From an uncultured Pelagibacteraceae bacterium (GTDB lineage Bacteria; Pseudomonadota; Alphaproteobacteria; Pelagibacterales; Pelagibacteraceae), in the NCBI GenBank assembly GCA_902580335.1, contig CACHKE010000002.1, positions 62,001 through 126,000 of the forward strand: 64,000 nt of DNA. Reading direction: 5' to 3'. Within the stretch, counting starts at the first letter, position 1, and every line of letters begins with the position of its first letter. Positions 24,650-33,190 of this stretch are shown here, piece by piece. Below the pieces are notes generated by a model. It was not told where the DNA came from, did no database searches, and saw only the letters and a list, made by a program, of their open reading frames with translations. Both the position numbers and the translations under genes were made by a program.

Positions 24650-25383
24650 TTTTCTTTAGTTACATCAACTTTAAATTTTTCCAAACCAGAGGAGAGGTTT
24701 TTATCAACTGGATTTTCAGTTTTTTCAAATGATTTAAGTTTTTCCAATTCTCTTTGTCTTAATCTTTCCTCTCTTAAATTTTCTCTATGTTCTTTTGCTT
24801 TTTGTTCTCTATCAAATTTTTCCTCCCACTCTTTTATTTTGATATACTCAAGCTCTTTCTGTTTTTCCTCCTCTTCCTTAATCATTTTTAAGGTTCTCTC
24901 TTTTCTTCTTTTTTCTTTAAGTTCAAGGTTTCTTTGCTCTTCCTCTCTAACTTTCAAATCAATATCCCTTCTATTTTGTGCTTCATCTCTAAGCTTTAAT
25001 TCCTTTTCTTTAGCTCTTAGTTCCTTACTTATTAATATTAATTCTTCATCTTTTTTTACCAATCGCGATGCCTCTAGCTTTTGTGCATCATCTTTAATTT
25101 TGATTTCTTTTTCTTTTAATCTTAATTCATCTTCACTAAATTTTAATTTATTACTCTCTTTTATAAGTCTTTCTTCCCAAACTTTAAGATCTTTTCGTTC
25201 TTTAAGGATTTGATTTTTTTCTCTTAATTTTTCTAATTTGATAGCTTTAATCTTATTAAGTTCTTTATTTTTTTTGTAATTAGAGAAAGCATTACTTAAA
25301 AAGGATTTAGGAGCTAAGTTACTAATCTTTACTATTCCTGTACTTTTTTTTGAATTTTTTTGTTTAGTTTTTTTTCTAGGCAT
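24646..25383 (-). CDS. highly charged coiled-coil protein of unknown function
   Basis: I do not recognise this 245-residue protein. The first 20 residues are strongly basic (MPRKKTKQKNSKKS). Residues 40-220 are an almost uninterrupted Lys/Glu/Arg/Leu helix without proline or glycine, and the last 25 residues look disordered. An internal repeat is visible: ELRLKEKEIKIKDDAQ (86-101) recurs as ELRAKEKELKLRDEAQ (121-136), exactly 35 residues or five heptads later. DLKVWEE (65-71) recurs as DLKVREE (142-148), 77 residues or eleven heptads later. There is no signal peptide or membrane span, so it is probably cytoplasmic. A structural, filament-forming or nucleic-acid-associated role is possible, but none can be assigned. 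Confidence 0.75.
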   Translation of the reverse strand: MPRKKTKQKNSKKSTGIVKISNLAPKSFLSNAFSNYKKNKELNKIKAIKLEKLREKNQILKERKDLKVWEERLIKESNKLKFSEDELRLKEKEIKIKDDAQKLEASRLVKKDEELILISKELRAKEKELKLRDEAQNRRDIDLKVREEEQRNLELKEKRRKERTLKMIKEEEEKQKELEYIKIKEWEEKFDREQKAKEHRENLREERLRQRELEKLKSFEKTENPVDKNLSSGLEKFKVDVTKEN

Positions 25384-25557
25384 ATTTTTATAACCTGAAT
25401 AGAAACAAATATTTGACTTACTTTCAATATTTCAGTTTTGTAATTAGTTAATTTGTGCTTATTTTGAGTTTCAACCTGTAAGTGATTAATTTCTGAAAAA
25501 TCTGTTAAAATTCATAATTTTTTTGCATAAAACAAATCTAAATATTATTAAAGTTAA

Positions 25558-26193
25558 GTGAGAAAATTTAAAAAATTAATAATAGCTTGTGACGGAGAGT
25601 CAGCAAGTGGAAAAAGTACTGCAGCAAAACTTATCTCTAAAAAATACAAATTGTTGCTTATTAATTCAGGATTATTATATAGATATGCTAGCAAAGAAAT
25701 CATTAACTATAAACCAAAGAACAGCATTAGTTTTTTAAAAAAAAGATTTAAAGATATTTCTTATAAAAAAATAATTAAATTAAATTTACACTCTGAGCAA
25801 ATCAGCAACCATGCTGCTATTATAGCTAAAAATAAGAATATTCGAAAAATAATAAATACTTTTCAAATGACATTGATCAAAAAAAATAAAAAGATTTGTG
25901 TAGAGGGCAGAGATATAGCTAGTAAAATATTAGCAAAAAATCCAAAATATGATTTAGCTTTTTACTTTAAGTGCAATATTAAAGTTGCAAGTTATAGAAG
26001 ATGGTTAGATATCAAAAAGAAGGTTTCTCTACAAAATGTTAGAAAATCTTTAATTAAAAGAACTTCAATGGATAAAAAAAGAAAGAATAGCCCATTGGTT
26101 AAAGTAAAAGATGCAATTTTAATCCGAACAGACAAATTCACTAAAAAACAAGTTCTGTCTAAAATGTCTAAGCATATAGAGAGTCTTTATTAA
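25558..26193 (+). CDS. cmk: cytidylate kinase-like nucleotide kinase
   Basis: The 211-residue protein from a GTG start has a P-loop DGESASGKSTAAKLISKKY at residues 11-29, then EGRDIASKILAKNPKYDLAFYFKC and a C-terminal SPLVKVKDAILIRTDKFTKKQVL, which line up with the DGRDIG... and SPL..A.DA.. motifs of bacterial (d)CMP kinase. It should phosphorylate CMP or dCMP with ATP. The sequence is unusually lysine-rich and divergent: the P-loop has SAS where GAG/AGS is normal and the RDIG motif is RDIA. It is also not beside rpsA or aroA, the usual neighbours. It could therefore be a paralogue with altered substrate, or simply a fast-evolving Cmk. Confidence 0.75.
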   Translation: MRKFKKLIIACDGESASGKSTAAKLISKKYKLLLINSGLLYRYASKEIINYKPKNSISFLKKRFKDISYKKIIKLNLHSEQISNHAAIIAKNKNIRKIINTFQMTLIKKNKKICVEGRDIASKILAKNPKYDLAFYFKCNIKVASYRRWLDIKKKVSLQNVRKSLIKRTSMDKKRKNSPLVKVKDAILIRTDKFTKKQVLSKMSKHIESLY

Positions 26194-27479
26194 ACCTTTC
26201 TATTTTCATCTTTAATCGGTTCTTCAATAGGTTCTGTTATAGGATTTAATTCAATTCCAGCTGGTGTAATTGTTTGAGGCATTGCAACAAACTGAGAGTC
26301 TGGATTCTCCACAGTTTCTCTGACTCTCATTCTATAAATTCCAAAAGCTCCTATTAAAGAATGAAAGAAAAATAAAAAAACAAAAAATCCATTAGAGCCA
26401 ACAAGATCCATAAATATTGAACATAAAAAAGGACCACTCATTGCACCTAAACCAAATGTAAATTGAAGACCAGCACCTGCAGCAACAAATTTATCTTTAG
26501 TAATATAGTCATTTGTGTGAGCAAGAATTAATGAGAACATGGGTAAACTGCAAAAAGAAAATAATATAAAAAATATATAAAACCATGTTTTACTCGTTGC
26601 TAGTCCATCAGGTAAATATATTTGCCCAGAAACAAATATTGTGATTAGGGCAAAAATTGCAGCTCCGAAAGTTGATGCAATAATTACTTTTCTTCTATCA
26701 TAAACATCGGAAATTTTTCCTACAGGAAATTGAGCGACCGCACCAGAAATTGCTAGTAAAAAGGTTATAATTGATATTTCTAAAATAGTGAAATTCATTG
26801 ATGTTGCATAAACCGCCAGCAAGGTGAATAGGGCAGACTGAATTGTTCCATAGAAAAAAGAACTTACCATTCCAAATGGTGAAGATTTATAAAGTTCACT
26901 TAATGACATAACATTAATTTTCTTGAAAGTGGGTGGTTTTTTTTTAGTAAGCAAAATAGGTATTAATGCTAACGAAGTGATTACAGAAACTAATATGAAA
27001 GGTTCAAAATTTTTTGGAGCACTGAAGTTTAGCAAAAACATTCCGATTCCCATTGATCCGTAAAGTATCACCATATAAATTGATAGAACACTTCCTCTAT
27101 TTTTATTACTTGATCTATCATTAAGCCAACTCTCAGCAACTGTGTAAATACAAACCATGCTTATTCCAGTGAGAACTCTTAATAAGAACCATATAAATGG
27201 ATGTATCAAAATTGAATGAATTAAAATAATTAATGATGCCAAAGACGCAAAAGCTGCAAAAACTCTAATATGACCAACTCTTGAAATTATATTTGGAATA
27301 GTTGCTGCTCCTATAAAGTATCCAATAAAATAACCAGACATCATAAAACCAGTTGCTGTTAAACTAAATTCCTCCTGAACAGCTCTTACTCCAAGTAATG
27401 ACCCTTGAAAGCCATAAGCCATCATTATAAACCCCATACCTAAAAACAATGCCCAAGAATTCTTTAAAACTTTATTCAT
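26190..27479 (-). CDS. MFS transporter
   Basis: This 429-residue protein has the twelve-segment layout of the major facilitator superfamily. Visible signatures include GYFIGYFIGAATIPNIISRVGHIRVFAAFA in the loop between helices 2 and 3 and AVAQFPVGKISDVYDRRKVIIASTF in the equivalent loop of the second half. The last 40 residues are a soluble tail with PQTITPAGIELNPITEPIEEPIKDE. The first half resembles the YcaD-type subgroup of permeases with no known substrate. It converges on the Cmk-like gene with a TTAA stop overlap. The 58-base gap to the upstream EamA gene contains no clear terminator. Confidence 0.85.
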   Translation of the reverse strand: MNKVLKNSWALFLGMGFIMMAYGFQGSLLGVRAVQEEFSLTATGFMMSGYFIGYFIGAATIPNIISRVGHIRVFAAFASLASLIILIHSILIHPFIWFLLRVLTGISMVCIYTVAESWLNDRSSNKNRGSVLSIYMVILYGSMGIGMFLLNFSAPKNFEPFILVSVITSLALIPILLTKKKPPTFKKINVMSLSELYKSSPFGMVSSFFYGTIQSALFTLLAVYATSMNFTILEISIITFLLAISGAVAQFPVGKISDVYDRRKVIIASTFGAAIFALITIFVSGQIYLPDGLATSKTWFYIFFILFSFCSLPMFSLILAHTNDYITKDKFVAAGAGLQFTFGLGAMSGPFLCSIFMDLVGSNGFFVFLFFFHSLIGAFGIYRMRVRETVENPDSQFVAMPQTITPAGIELNPITEPIEEPIKDENRKV

Positions 27480-27537
27480 AAATTTGCGCTAATTATCCGC
27501 CATCTATTATTAAATCAAGACTTAATTGTGACGGAGA

Positions 27538-28398
27538 TTAAGATTTTTTTAATTTCAAAAATGAGTGAATAGCGATCGTTGCAATTATAACCACCCCGCC
27601 TTGAAGCGTTTCAATACTAGGCTGCTCTTTTATGATCAACCAAACCCATATTGGACCAATGATTGTCTCTAGTAAGAAGAAAAGATTTACCTCAGCAGCT
27701 GGGATAAACCTTGGAGCAATAGTTACTAATACGAATGGTATAGCAACGCATAAAATACACATTAGAGGTACTATTATAAGATCATTATCTAAAAGAGCAA
27801 AACTCTCAATAAATAATAAAGCAAAAGTAGCAACAAGTAGTTTGCCAACCACTGCAGCTGGAACCAAATTTTTAGATTTTGCAGATCTGATAGTAACCGC
27901 ACCTACAGCAAGACCAATAGCGGTAATAAACCCTAAAATATCTCCATAAAAGTTACCTAATTTTAGGGAGTCAAAGAAAATGTAAATAATTGCTGCAAAA
28001 GTAATAATTATTGAAACCAATGTTTTTCTATCAGGAGGTTCTTTTAAAAAAATTGATCCTAGTATGGCTGATAGCATTGGTGCAGTTGCTATCATTACTA
28101 GTGTATTTGCTACATTAGTGTTTTGAATAGAAACTACAAAAGTGATATTTGTTATACTAAAAGTAACTACATAGATAAAACCGTGGTAACCACTTTTTAA
28201 AAGTATCTTAAAAAAATTTAGTTTATAAATTAATAACATCCCAAAAAAAACTGTTAAGAATGGAATTATTCCTCGATAAAAAACAAGACCCCAAGTGTCG
28301 ATATTAGATAATCTGATAAATAAAGAATCAGGTGTAATAAACATCACAGCAACAAATGCAAGCAAAGATCCCTTTTGTTGGTCTGTCAAGTTTTTCAT
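27538..28398 (-). CDS. EamA/DMT-family transporter
   Basis: The protein is 286 residues from the ATG at 28398, which overlaps the gshB stop in ATGA. The earlier ATG at 28416 would add six residues but overlap gshB more deeply. It has about ten membrane segments in two EamA repeats (FVSIQNTNVANTLVMIATAPMLSAILGSIFLKEPP and AAEVNLFFLLETIIGPIWVWLIIKEQPSIETLQGG). It is coupled to the two glutathione synthesis genes, so a thiol, gamma-glutamyl peptide or related metabolite is a possible cargo, but this rests only on position. Confidence 0.85.
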   Translation of the reverse strand: MKNLTDQQKGSLLAFVAVMFITPDSLFIRLSNIDTWGLVFYRGIIPFLTVFFGMLLIYKLNFFKILLKSGYHGFIYVVTFSITNITFVVSIQNTNVANTLVMIATAPMLSAILGSIFLKEPPDRKTLVSIIITFAAIIYIFFDSLKLGNFYGDILGFITAIGLAVGAVTIRSAKSKNLVPAAVVGKLLVATFALLFIESFALLDNDLIIVPLMCILCVAIPFVLVTIAPRFIPAAEVNLFFLLETIIGPIWVWLIIKEQPSIETLQGGVVIIATIAIHSFLKLKKS

Positions 28399-29321
28399 GC
28401 TTTTAAATCTTTCCAAAAAGTTTTGGCAAGATTAATCTTAGAAATGTCAAATAAAGTTTTTAATCCAGTTGGAGATGTGACGTTTATATCTCCATTGAGC
28501 TTTTGATCAATAAAATCGATTCCTGCAAAAAAAATTTGTTCTTTTTTTAAATCTTTCGCAATTATTTTTGATATTCTTTTTTCTAATTTTGTTAATTGAA
28601 TATTTTTTGGTATTGCACCCTTACTCATATTACTTAAATAAGAGCCTTTTTTAGGTACTCTTGATATAGCGCCACATATCTTTCCATTAATCAAAAAAAC
28701 TCTTTTATCTCCCATACTTATTTTAGGTAAATATTTTTGACACATTATATGATCATGTTTTTTGATAAATTTTTTAATAAATTTTAAGCGAAATCTTTTG
28801 AGTAAATGAATATCATTTCCACTAAAACTATGAATAGGTTTTATGATTACATGCTTATTTCTTTTAAAAAAGTTTTTAATTTCTTCAATATTTTGAGTAA
28901 AAATTGTATTTGGCATAAATTTTTGATATTTAACAGAATAAAGTTTTTCAGAAATATTTCTTATTGAAGAAGGGTTGTTAATTATTTTTACTTTATGCTT
29001 AATTGTCTCAAGTATGTAAGTTGTCGAAATATATTCTAAATTGAAAGGTGGATCTTGTCTTATTAAAATGAATTTACATTTTATAAGATTTAAATTTTGT
29101 TTTTTTTGAATTTTATAAAATTTTTTATCTTTATAATTAAACTTTATAAAAAAACCTTTAGCTATGACTTTCGTATCTATTATTGATAAATCTTTAGGAT
29201 CATAATAAAAAACTCTATACTTTTTTTTTTGGATCTCATTAGCTAAAAAAACACTTGTATCTGTTTTTGGATTAAGTTTAGAGGGGTGGTTACCTTGTAT
29301 GGCAACAATTTTATTTGTCAT
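28395..29321 (-). CDS. gshB: glutathione synthetase
   Basis: This is a 308-residue ATP-grasp ligase that joins gamma-glutamylcysteine and glycine. Family features are ILIRQDPPFNLEYISTTYIL at residues 86-105, IIKPIHSFSGNDIHLL (ATP-grasp loop), GDKRVFLINGKICGAISRVPKKGSYLSNMSKG, and the C-terminal FAGIDFIDQKLNGDINVTSPTGLKTL. The sequence is strongly lysine-rich but all motifs remain. It overlaps gshA by 11 bases, forming a gshA-gshB-eamA operon on the minus strand. A glycine-using enzyme so close to glycine-controlled genes is notable but probably coincidental. Confidence 0.93.
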   Translation of the reverse strand: MTNKIVAIQGNHPSKLNPKTDTSVFLANEIQKKKYRVFYYDPKDLSIIDTKVIAKGFFIKFNYKDKKFYKIQKKQNLNLIKCKFILIRQDPPFNLEYISTTYILETIKHKVKIINNPSSIRNISEKLYSVKYQKFMPNTIFTQNIEEIKNFFKRNKHVIIKPIHSFSGNDIHLLKRFRLKFIKKFIKKHDHIMCQKYLPKISMGDKRVFLINGKICGAISRVPKKGSYLSNMSKGAIPKNIQLTKLEKRISKIIAKDLKKEQIFFAGIDFIDQKLNGDINVTSPTGLKTLFDISKINLAKTFWKDLKA

Positions 29322-30606
29322 ATAAATCTTTTAAATCTTGATTTTTAGAAAATTTATTAATCATATGATCTGCATTTGTTGTTCTATTATTAATAACTTT
29401 TTGCAAATGATTTAAAAACAAAGTTTCATTTTTTTCACTTTTATTTATTATATCTCTATTATCCAATCCTTTTCTCGAGATCTCTAATAAAGTTGATGCC
29501 CAATAAAAAAGGTCTTTGCCCATCAATTGAGTATTAAAACCTTTTTGAGGAGCATTCAGATAAGCATTAATTATCTTATCCTTATCCCATGATGAGATTA
29601 AACTATAAACTTCATCTAAATTTCCATAGAGCATCCCAATAAAGAATGCAGGACCAGCACAAAGACAATCCCAACCACAAGTATCCATAGATCTTAATTC
29701 AATATATTTTTTTAATCTATTTTCTGTAAATATGGTGCTTAAGTGTATGGATAAATCACTCTCAGTTGGAAGACGATTATTTATTTCATCTATCTTTCCA
29801 TTCATGAAATCTTTAAAAGTATATTTATTACCTGAAATATAATTTTGTTTATCTAGTATAAATAAAATTGGGAAATTTATAATAAAATCAGCATATTTTT
29901 CAAAATTTAAATTTTCAAAAAATAATTTTGGAAGGCCTCCCCGGGAAGTATTTTGCCATACTTTGGATCTATAAGACAAGTAACCACTCTTTTTTTTTTC
30001 AACTATTGAAGAGTTAGCAAACAAAGCAATTGAGATTGGAACTATTGAATTTACTACTTTAAATTTTTTGAAAAAATCTTCCTCTGAAGAATAATCAATA
30101 TTTAACTGAGTTCCACAAGTTCTATACATCATATCTAGACTTAATTCTCCACCAAGTGGCATGTCATTTGTCATTAGTTTATATCTTTGTTTAGGATTAT
30201 TGGGAATTTCATCAAGCTTTGAAATGGGATCAAAACCAGTACTCACAATTTTTATATTAAGTTTTTTTGTGACTTGTTTAAGTTCAAATAAATAATCATA
30301 AGATTCTGCGCATGCTTCGTGAATATTATTAAGTTTCTCTCCAGATAGTTCAATTTGGTTTCCTGGTTCAAGAGTGATATTTTTACCCTCTTTGTTTAAA
30401 CCTATAATATTTTCACCTTCTTTTATTGGATTCCAACCAAACTCATTTAAGGCTGAAAACATCTCTTTTATTTTTGAGTAATCAATTCTTTTATTGTTTT
30501 TGCTATCAAATAAAAATTTCTCGTGCTCAATTCCTATCCTGAAATCTTTTTCTTCTTTTATTCCAGATTTGAAATATTCAATTACATGTTCTTTAGAAAT
30601 AGTCAT
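29311..30606 (-). CDS. gshA: glutamate-cysteine ligase, GCS2/plant-like class
   Basis: The 431-residue protein is the first enzyme of glutathione synthesis, making gamma-glutamylcysteine from glutamate, cysteine and ATP. It belongs to the class found in alphaproteobacteria and plants, recognised by the early DFRIGIEHEKFLFD, then NLEPGNQIELSG-like ITLEPGNQIELSGEKL, STGFDPISKLDEIP, MYRTCGTQLNIDYSSEEDFFKKF, and the later ELRSMDTCGWDCLCAGPAFFIGMLYG. The length is slightly below the 450-460 usual for this class. It heads the gshA-gshB-eamA operon. Glutathione would support the thiol-redox defences encoded elsewhere in the window. Confidence 0.93.
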   Translation of the reverse strand: MTISKEHVIEYFKSGIKEEKDFRIGIEHEKFLFDSKNNKRIDYSKIKEMFSALNEFGWNPIKEGENIIGLNKEGKNITLEPGNQIELSGEKLNNIHEACAESYDYLFELKQVTKKLNIKIVSTGFDPISKLDEIPNNPKQRYKLMTNDMPLGGELSLDMMYRTCGTQLNIDYSSEEDFFKKFKVVNSIVPISIALFANSSIVEKKKSGYLSYRSKVWQNTSRGGLPKLFFENLNFEKYADFIINFPILFILDKQNYISGNKYTFKDFMNGKIDEINNRLPTESDLSIHLSTIFTENRLKKYIELRSMDTCGWDCLCAGPAFFIGMLYGNLDEVYSLISSWDKDKIINAYLNAPQKGFNTQLMGKDLFYWASTLLEISRKGLDNRDIINKSEKNETLFLNHLQKVINNRTTNADHMINKFSKNQDLKDLYDK

Positions 30607-30630
30607 ATTTAGTAATATAGCCTATAAATT

Positions 30631-31188
30631 TTACAGCGAAGAATATGGTTTTCTTGAAAAAACTTTTTTTACAAAGGGTTTAAAGAAATCTAATGGCAAT
30701 GATTTATAATTTGGATCAAATGAGTTTTGATCATATTTTTCACAAAAATCTACAGTATCCTGATAATATTTATGATTTTTATACTCATCTCTTTTATTTT
30801 TGTTACCTCCCAAGTGGTGGGCGTAATAATACATCTGAAACTCACCATGTTTCTCAACAATCCAATGAGTTTTTTCTGACACATATGGTTTAAGAACTGC
30901 TGCAGCGTATTCTGAATGGTTCATAGGAGCTAATTCATCACCAATATCATGTAAAAGAGCAGCGACAATCATCTCATCACTTTCGCCATTTTTATATGCT
31001 CGTGTTGCACTTTGAAGTGAGTGTTCTAATCTTGAAACCTGGTAACCCTCTAGAGTTTCAGTAAGTCCAGACATAAATTTCAATATTCTATCCGCAGTTT
31101 TACTTGCAAAATCTTTCTCATGTTTATCCAGAAAAAGATAGTCCTCTTTGGTTCCATTTTTCATCTCTGTGAAACTTACTTTTTTCAT
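30631..31188 (-). CDS. HD-domain protein related to PhnZ-type HD oxygenases
   Basis: The 185-residue protein has the HD-fold pattern: EGYQVSRLEHSLQSA with Tyr49 and His56, ALLHDIGDELAP with the His80-Asp81 pair, further histidines at 91, 114, 124 and 125, and a late Asp153 in KYDQNSFDPNY. It resembles COG4341-type predicted HD proteins, the group that includes the mixed-valent di-iron oxygenase PhnZ of marine phosphonate breakdown. It could therefore be an oxygenase acting on an amino-hydroxy-phosphonate or related substrate, or a plain phosphohydrolase. Three bases separate it from purF on the same strand. No phosphonate transport or phnY-like gene is in the window, so the substrate is open. 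Confidence 0.7.
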   Translation of the reverse strand: MKKVSFTEMKNGTKEDYLFLDKHEKDFASKTADRILKFMSGLTETLEGYQVSRLEHSLQSATRAYKNGESDEMIVAALLHDIGDELAPMNHSEYAAAVLKPYVSEKTHWIVEKHGEFQMYYYAHHLGGNKNKRDEYKNHKYYQDTVDFCEKYDQNSFDPNYKSLPLDFFKPFVKKVFSRKPYSSL

Positions 31189-31191
31189 AAA

Positions 31192-32673
31192 TTAATTATT
31201 TGAAGCAGAGCTTAACAAAGAAAGCTGTGTTATTTTGCTATCACCTAATTCATCAATAGGTTTAACAGGGTAATCTCCAGTGAAATAATGATCTGTTAAT
31301 TGTGGATAATTTTCATTTCTTTTATCAAATCCAATAGCTTTATACATGCCTTGAATAGATAAAAATTTTAATGATTTAGCACCAATGTATTCACAGATTT
31401 CGTCATTATTTTTGTTCGCTGCTAACAATTCTTTTTTTGTTGGTGTATCAACTCCATAAAAATCCGGGTATCTAATCTCAGGACAAGCAATTCTAACATG
31501 AACTTCTTTTGCACCCGCGTCATAAAGCATTTTAACAATTTTATGAGATGTCGTTCCTCTAACTAAAGAGTCATCAACAAGAATAATCTTTTTATTTTTA
31601 ATAGTTGTTTGATTAGCATTTAGTTTAAGCTTAACTCCTAGACTTCTTATTTTTTGACTTGGCTCTATAAAGGTTCTTCCAACGTAGTGATTTCTAATAA
31701 GTCCATGTTCATAATTTTTATTTAAGTGTTGCGCAAAACCTAAGGCAGCAGCGTTTCCAGAATCAGGAACTGGAACAATAATATCAGTGTCAATATTATT
31801 CTCTTTAGCTAATTCTTTTCCTAAATTCTTACGGTGTTCATATGCAGTTTTTCCGCTCAAAATACTATCTGGCCTTGCAAAATAAATATATTCAAAAACA
31901 CAAGGTCTAATTTTTTTCTCAGGAAATGGTTTAATACTTTTTAATTTATCATTTTCAATCAAAACAATTTCACCATTATCAACTTCTCGTATAAATTTTG
32001 CACCTATGATATCTAGAGCACAAGTTTCAGATGCAAGAACATAACTGTTTTTCAATTTACCTAAAACCAGAGGTCTAATTCCATAAGGATCTCTTACACC
32101 TACCAGTAAATTCTGTGTCAACATTACCAATGCATATCCCCCTTGAATTTGAAAAATTGCATCAATTATTTTATCTATAGTTTTCAATCTTTTTGATTTT
32201 GCAATAAGTTGGACGATAGTTTCAGTGTCAGAAGTTGTGTAAAAAATTGCTCCTTCTTCGACAAGTTTATTCCTTAAATAAATTGAGTTTGTTAAGTTTC
32301 CATTGTGAGCTACTCCAATTCCACCAGCATTTGTATCGGCAAAAAAAGGCTGAATATTTCTTAAAGTATTGTTCCCAGTAGTGCTGTACCGATTATGACC
32401 AATTGCAAAATTTCCTTTAAGATTATCTAGTACTTTTTCTTTATTAAAGTTGTCTCCAACTAATCCAAATCTTTTTTCCGAATAATATCTCTCTCCATCA
32501 AATGTAACTATTCCACAACCTTCTTGTCCTCGATGTTGTAGCGAATGCAATCCAAGAGCAGCTAAAGCAGACGCATCTTTTACATTGCTAATTCCAAAAA
32601 CGCCACATTCCTCATTTAGCTTTGGATTATAAATCTTCGATTTTTTCTTTAGAGTCTTGATACATTTTTTCAT
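31192..32673 (-). CDS. purF: amidophosphoribosyltransferase
   Basis: PurF makes phosphoribosylamine from PRPP and glutamine, the first committed purine step. The 493-residue chain has the glutamine amidotransferase domain beginning ECGVFGISNVKDASALA with catalytic Cys23, LHSLQHRGQEGCGIV, HNRYSTTG and AHNGNLTN, and the phosphoribosyltransferase motif IILVDDSLVRGTTS. The predicted start leaves a 22-residue basic leader before the catalytic cysteine, which would have to be removed, as in propeptide-bearing PurF. The ATG lies 47 bases inside cvpA, an unusually deep overlap. The cvpA-purF pairing is as in E. coli. Confidence 0.95.
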   Translation of the reverse strand: MKKCIKTLKKKSKIYNPKLNEECGVFGISNVKDASALAALGLHSLQHRGQEGCGIVTFDGERYYSEKRFGLVGDNFNKEKVLDNLKGNFAIGHNRYSTTGNNTLRNIQPFFADTNAGGIGVAHNGNLTNSIYLRNKLVEEGAIFYTTSDTETIVQLIAKSKRLKTIDKIIDAIFQIQGGYALVMLTQNLLVGVRDPYGIRPLVLGKLKNSYVLASETCALDIIGAKFIREVDNGEIVLIENDKLKSIKPFPEKKIRPCVFEYIYFARPDSILSGKTAYEHRKNLGKELAKENNIDTDIIVPVPDSGNAAALGFAQHLNKNYEHGLIRNHYVGRTFIEPSQKIRSLGVKLKLNANQTTIKNKKIILVDDSLVRGTTSHKIVKMLYDAGAKEVHVRIACPEIRYPDFYGVDTPTKKELLAANKNNDEICEYIGAKSLKFLSIQGMYKAIGFDKRNENYPQLTDHYFTGDYPVKPIDELGDSKITQLSLLSSASNN

Positions 32674-33184
32674 TTGGAAAAACCTTTAATAAGTAATTAC
32701 TACCTTTTTCAAGATATGGAAAGGTGTATGATTTGTTTAAATTTATTGGCCATTTGTCGTAGTTATACACAATATGTATTCCTGAAAATATGCATATGGA
32801 GATAATATAGGCTCGAATAAATCCAAAAAAGAATCCAAATATAGAATCTAAACTTCCAAGGCCAGTATATCTGATTGCTCTGCTTATCCCTTTATTAATC
32901 AGTAAAATTAAAAAGATAACTATAATAAAAATTGTAATTCCAAGTCCTACATCCAGCAGGTATTCATTATCTATTATATTTTTGACATAAGGCTTCAATC
33001 TTGGAAATAGTATTAAAGTTATAATATATGCCATCAACCATTTTGACATTGAAAGTACACTTAAGACAAATCCTTTACTGTAACATCTAATTAGTGAAAG
33101 AATAGTTATCAATATATAGATTAAATCGATTGAAGAAATCGAATTAAAAATTTCTCCAAAAAATTTTAGAGTTATTTCAAACAT
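32627..33184 (-). CDS. cvpA: CvpA family membrane protein
   Basis: The 185-residue protein has four hydrophobic segments in its first 130 residues, with SIDLIYILITILSLIRCYSKGFVLSVLSMSKWLMAY and GLGSLDSIFGFFFGFIRAYIISICIF matching CvpA proteins (colicin V production accessory), and a short soluble tail. The family is widespread next to purF and linked to envelope integrity and colicin V secretion in enterobacteria; its molecular role is not settled. The C-terminal codons overlap the predicted purF start by 47 bases. The upstream RND-type transporter is six bases away on the same strand. Confidence 0.85.
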   Translation of the reverse strand: MFEITLKFFGEIFNSISSIDLIYILITILSLIRCYSKGFVLSVLSMSKWLMAYIITLILFPRLKPYVKNIIDNEYLLDVGLGITIFIIVIFLILLINKGISRAIRYTGLGSLDSIFGFFFGFIRAYIISICIFSGIHIVYNYDKWPINLNKSYTFPYLEKGSNYLLKVFPNEKMYQDSKEKIEDL

Positions 33185-33190
33185 AAATTC

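Noticed and set aside
24839..25213. Ser/Leu/Phe-rich frame antisense to the coiled-coil gene
   Set aside because: This is the expected reverse translation of Lys/Glu-rich codons, not a gene.
32627..32673. Frameshift or sequencing error between cvpA and purF
   Set aside because: Both reading frames end and begin with family-consistent sequence, so the overlap looks natural.
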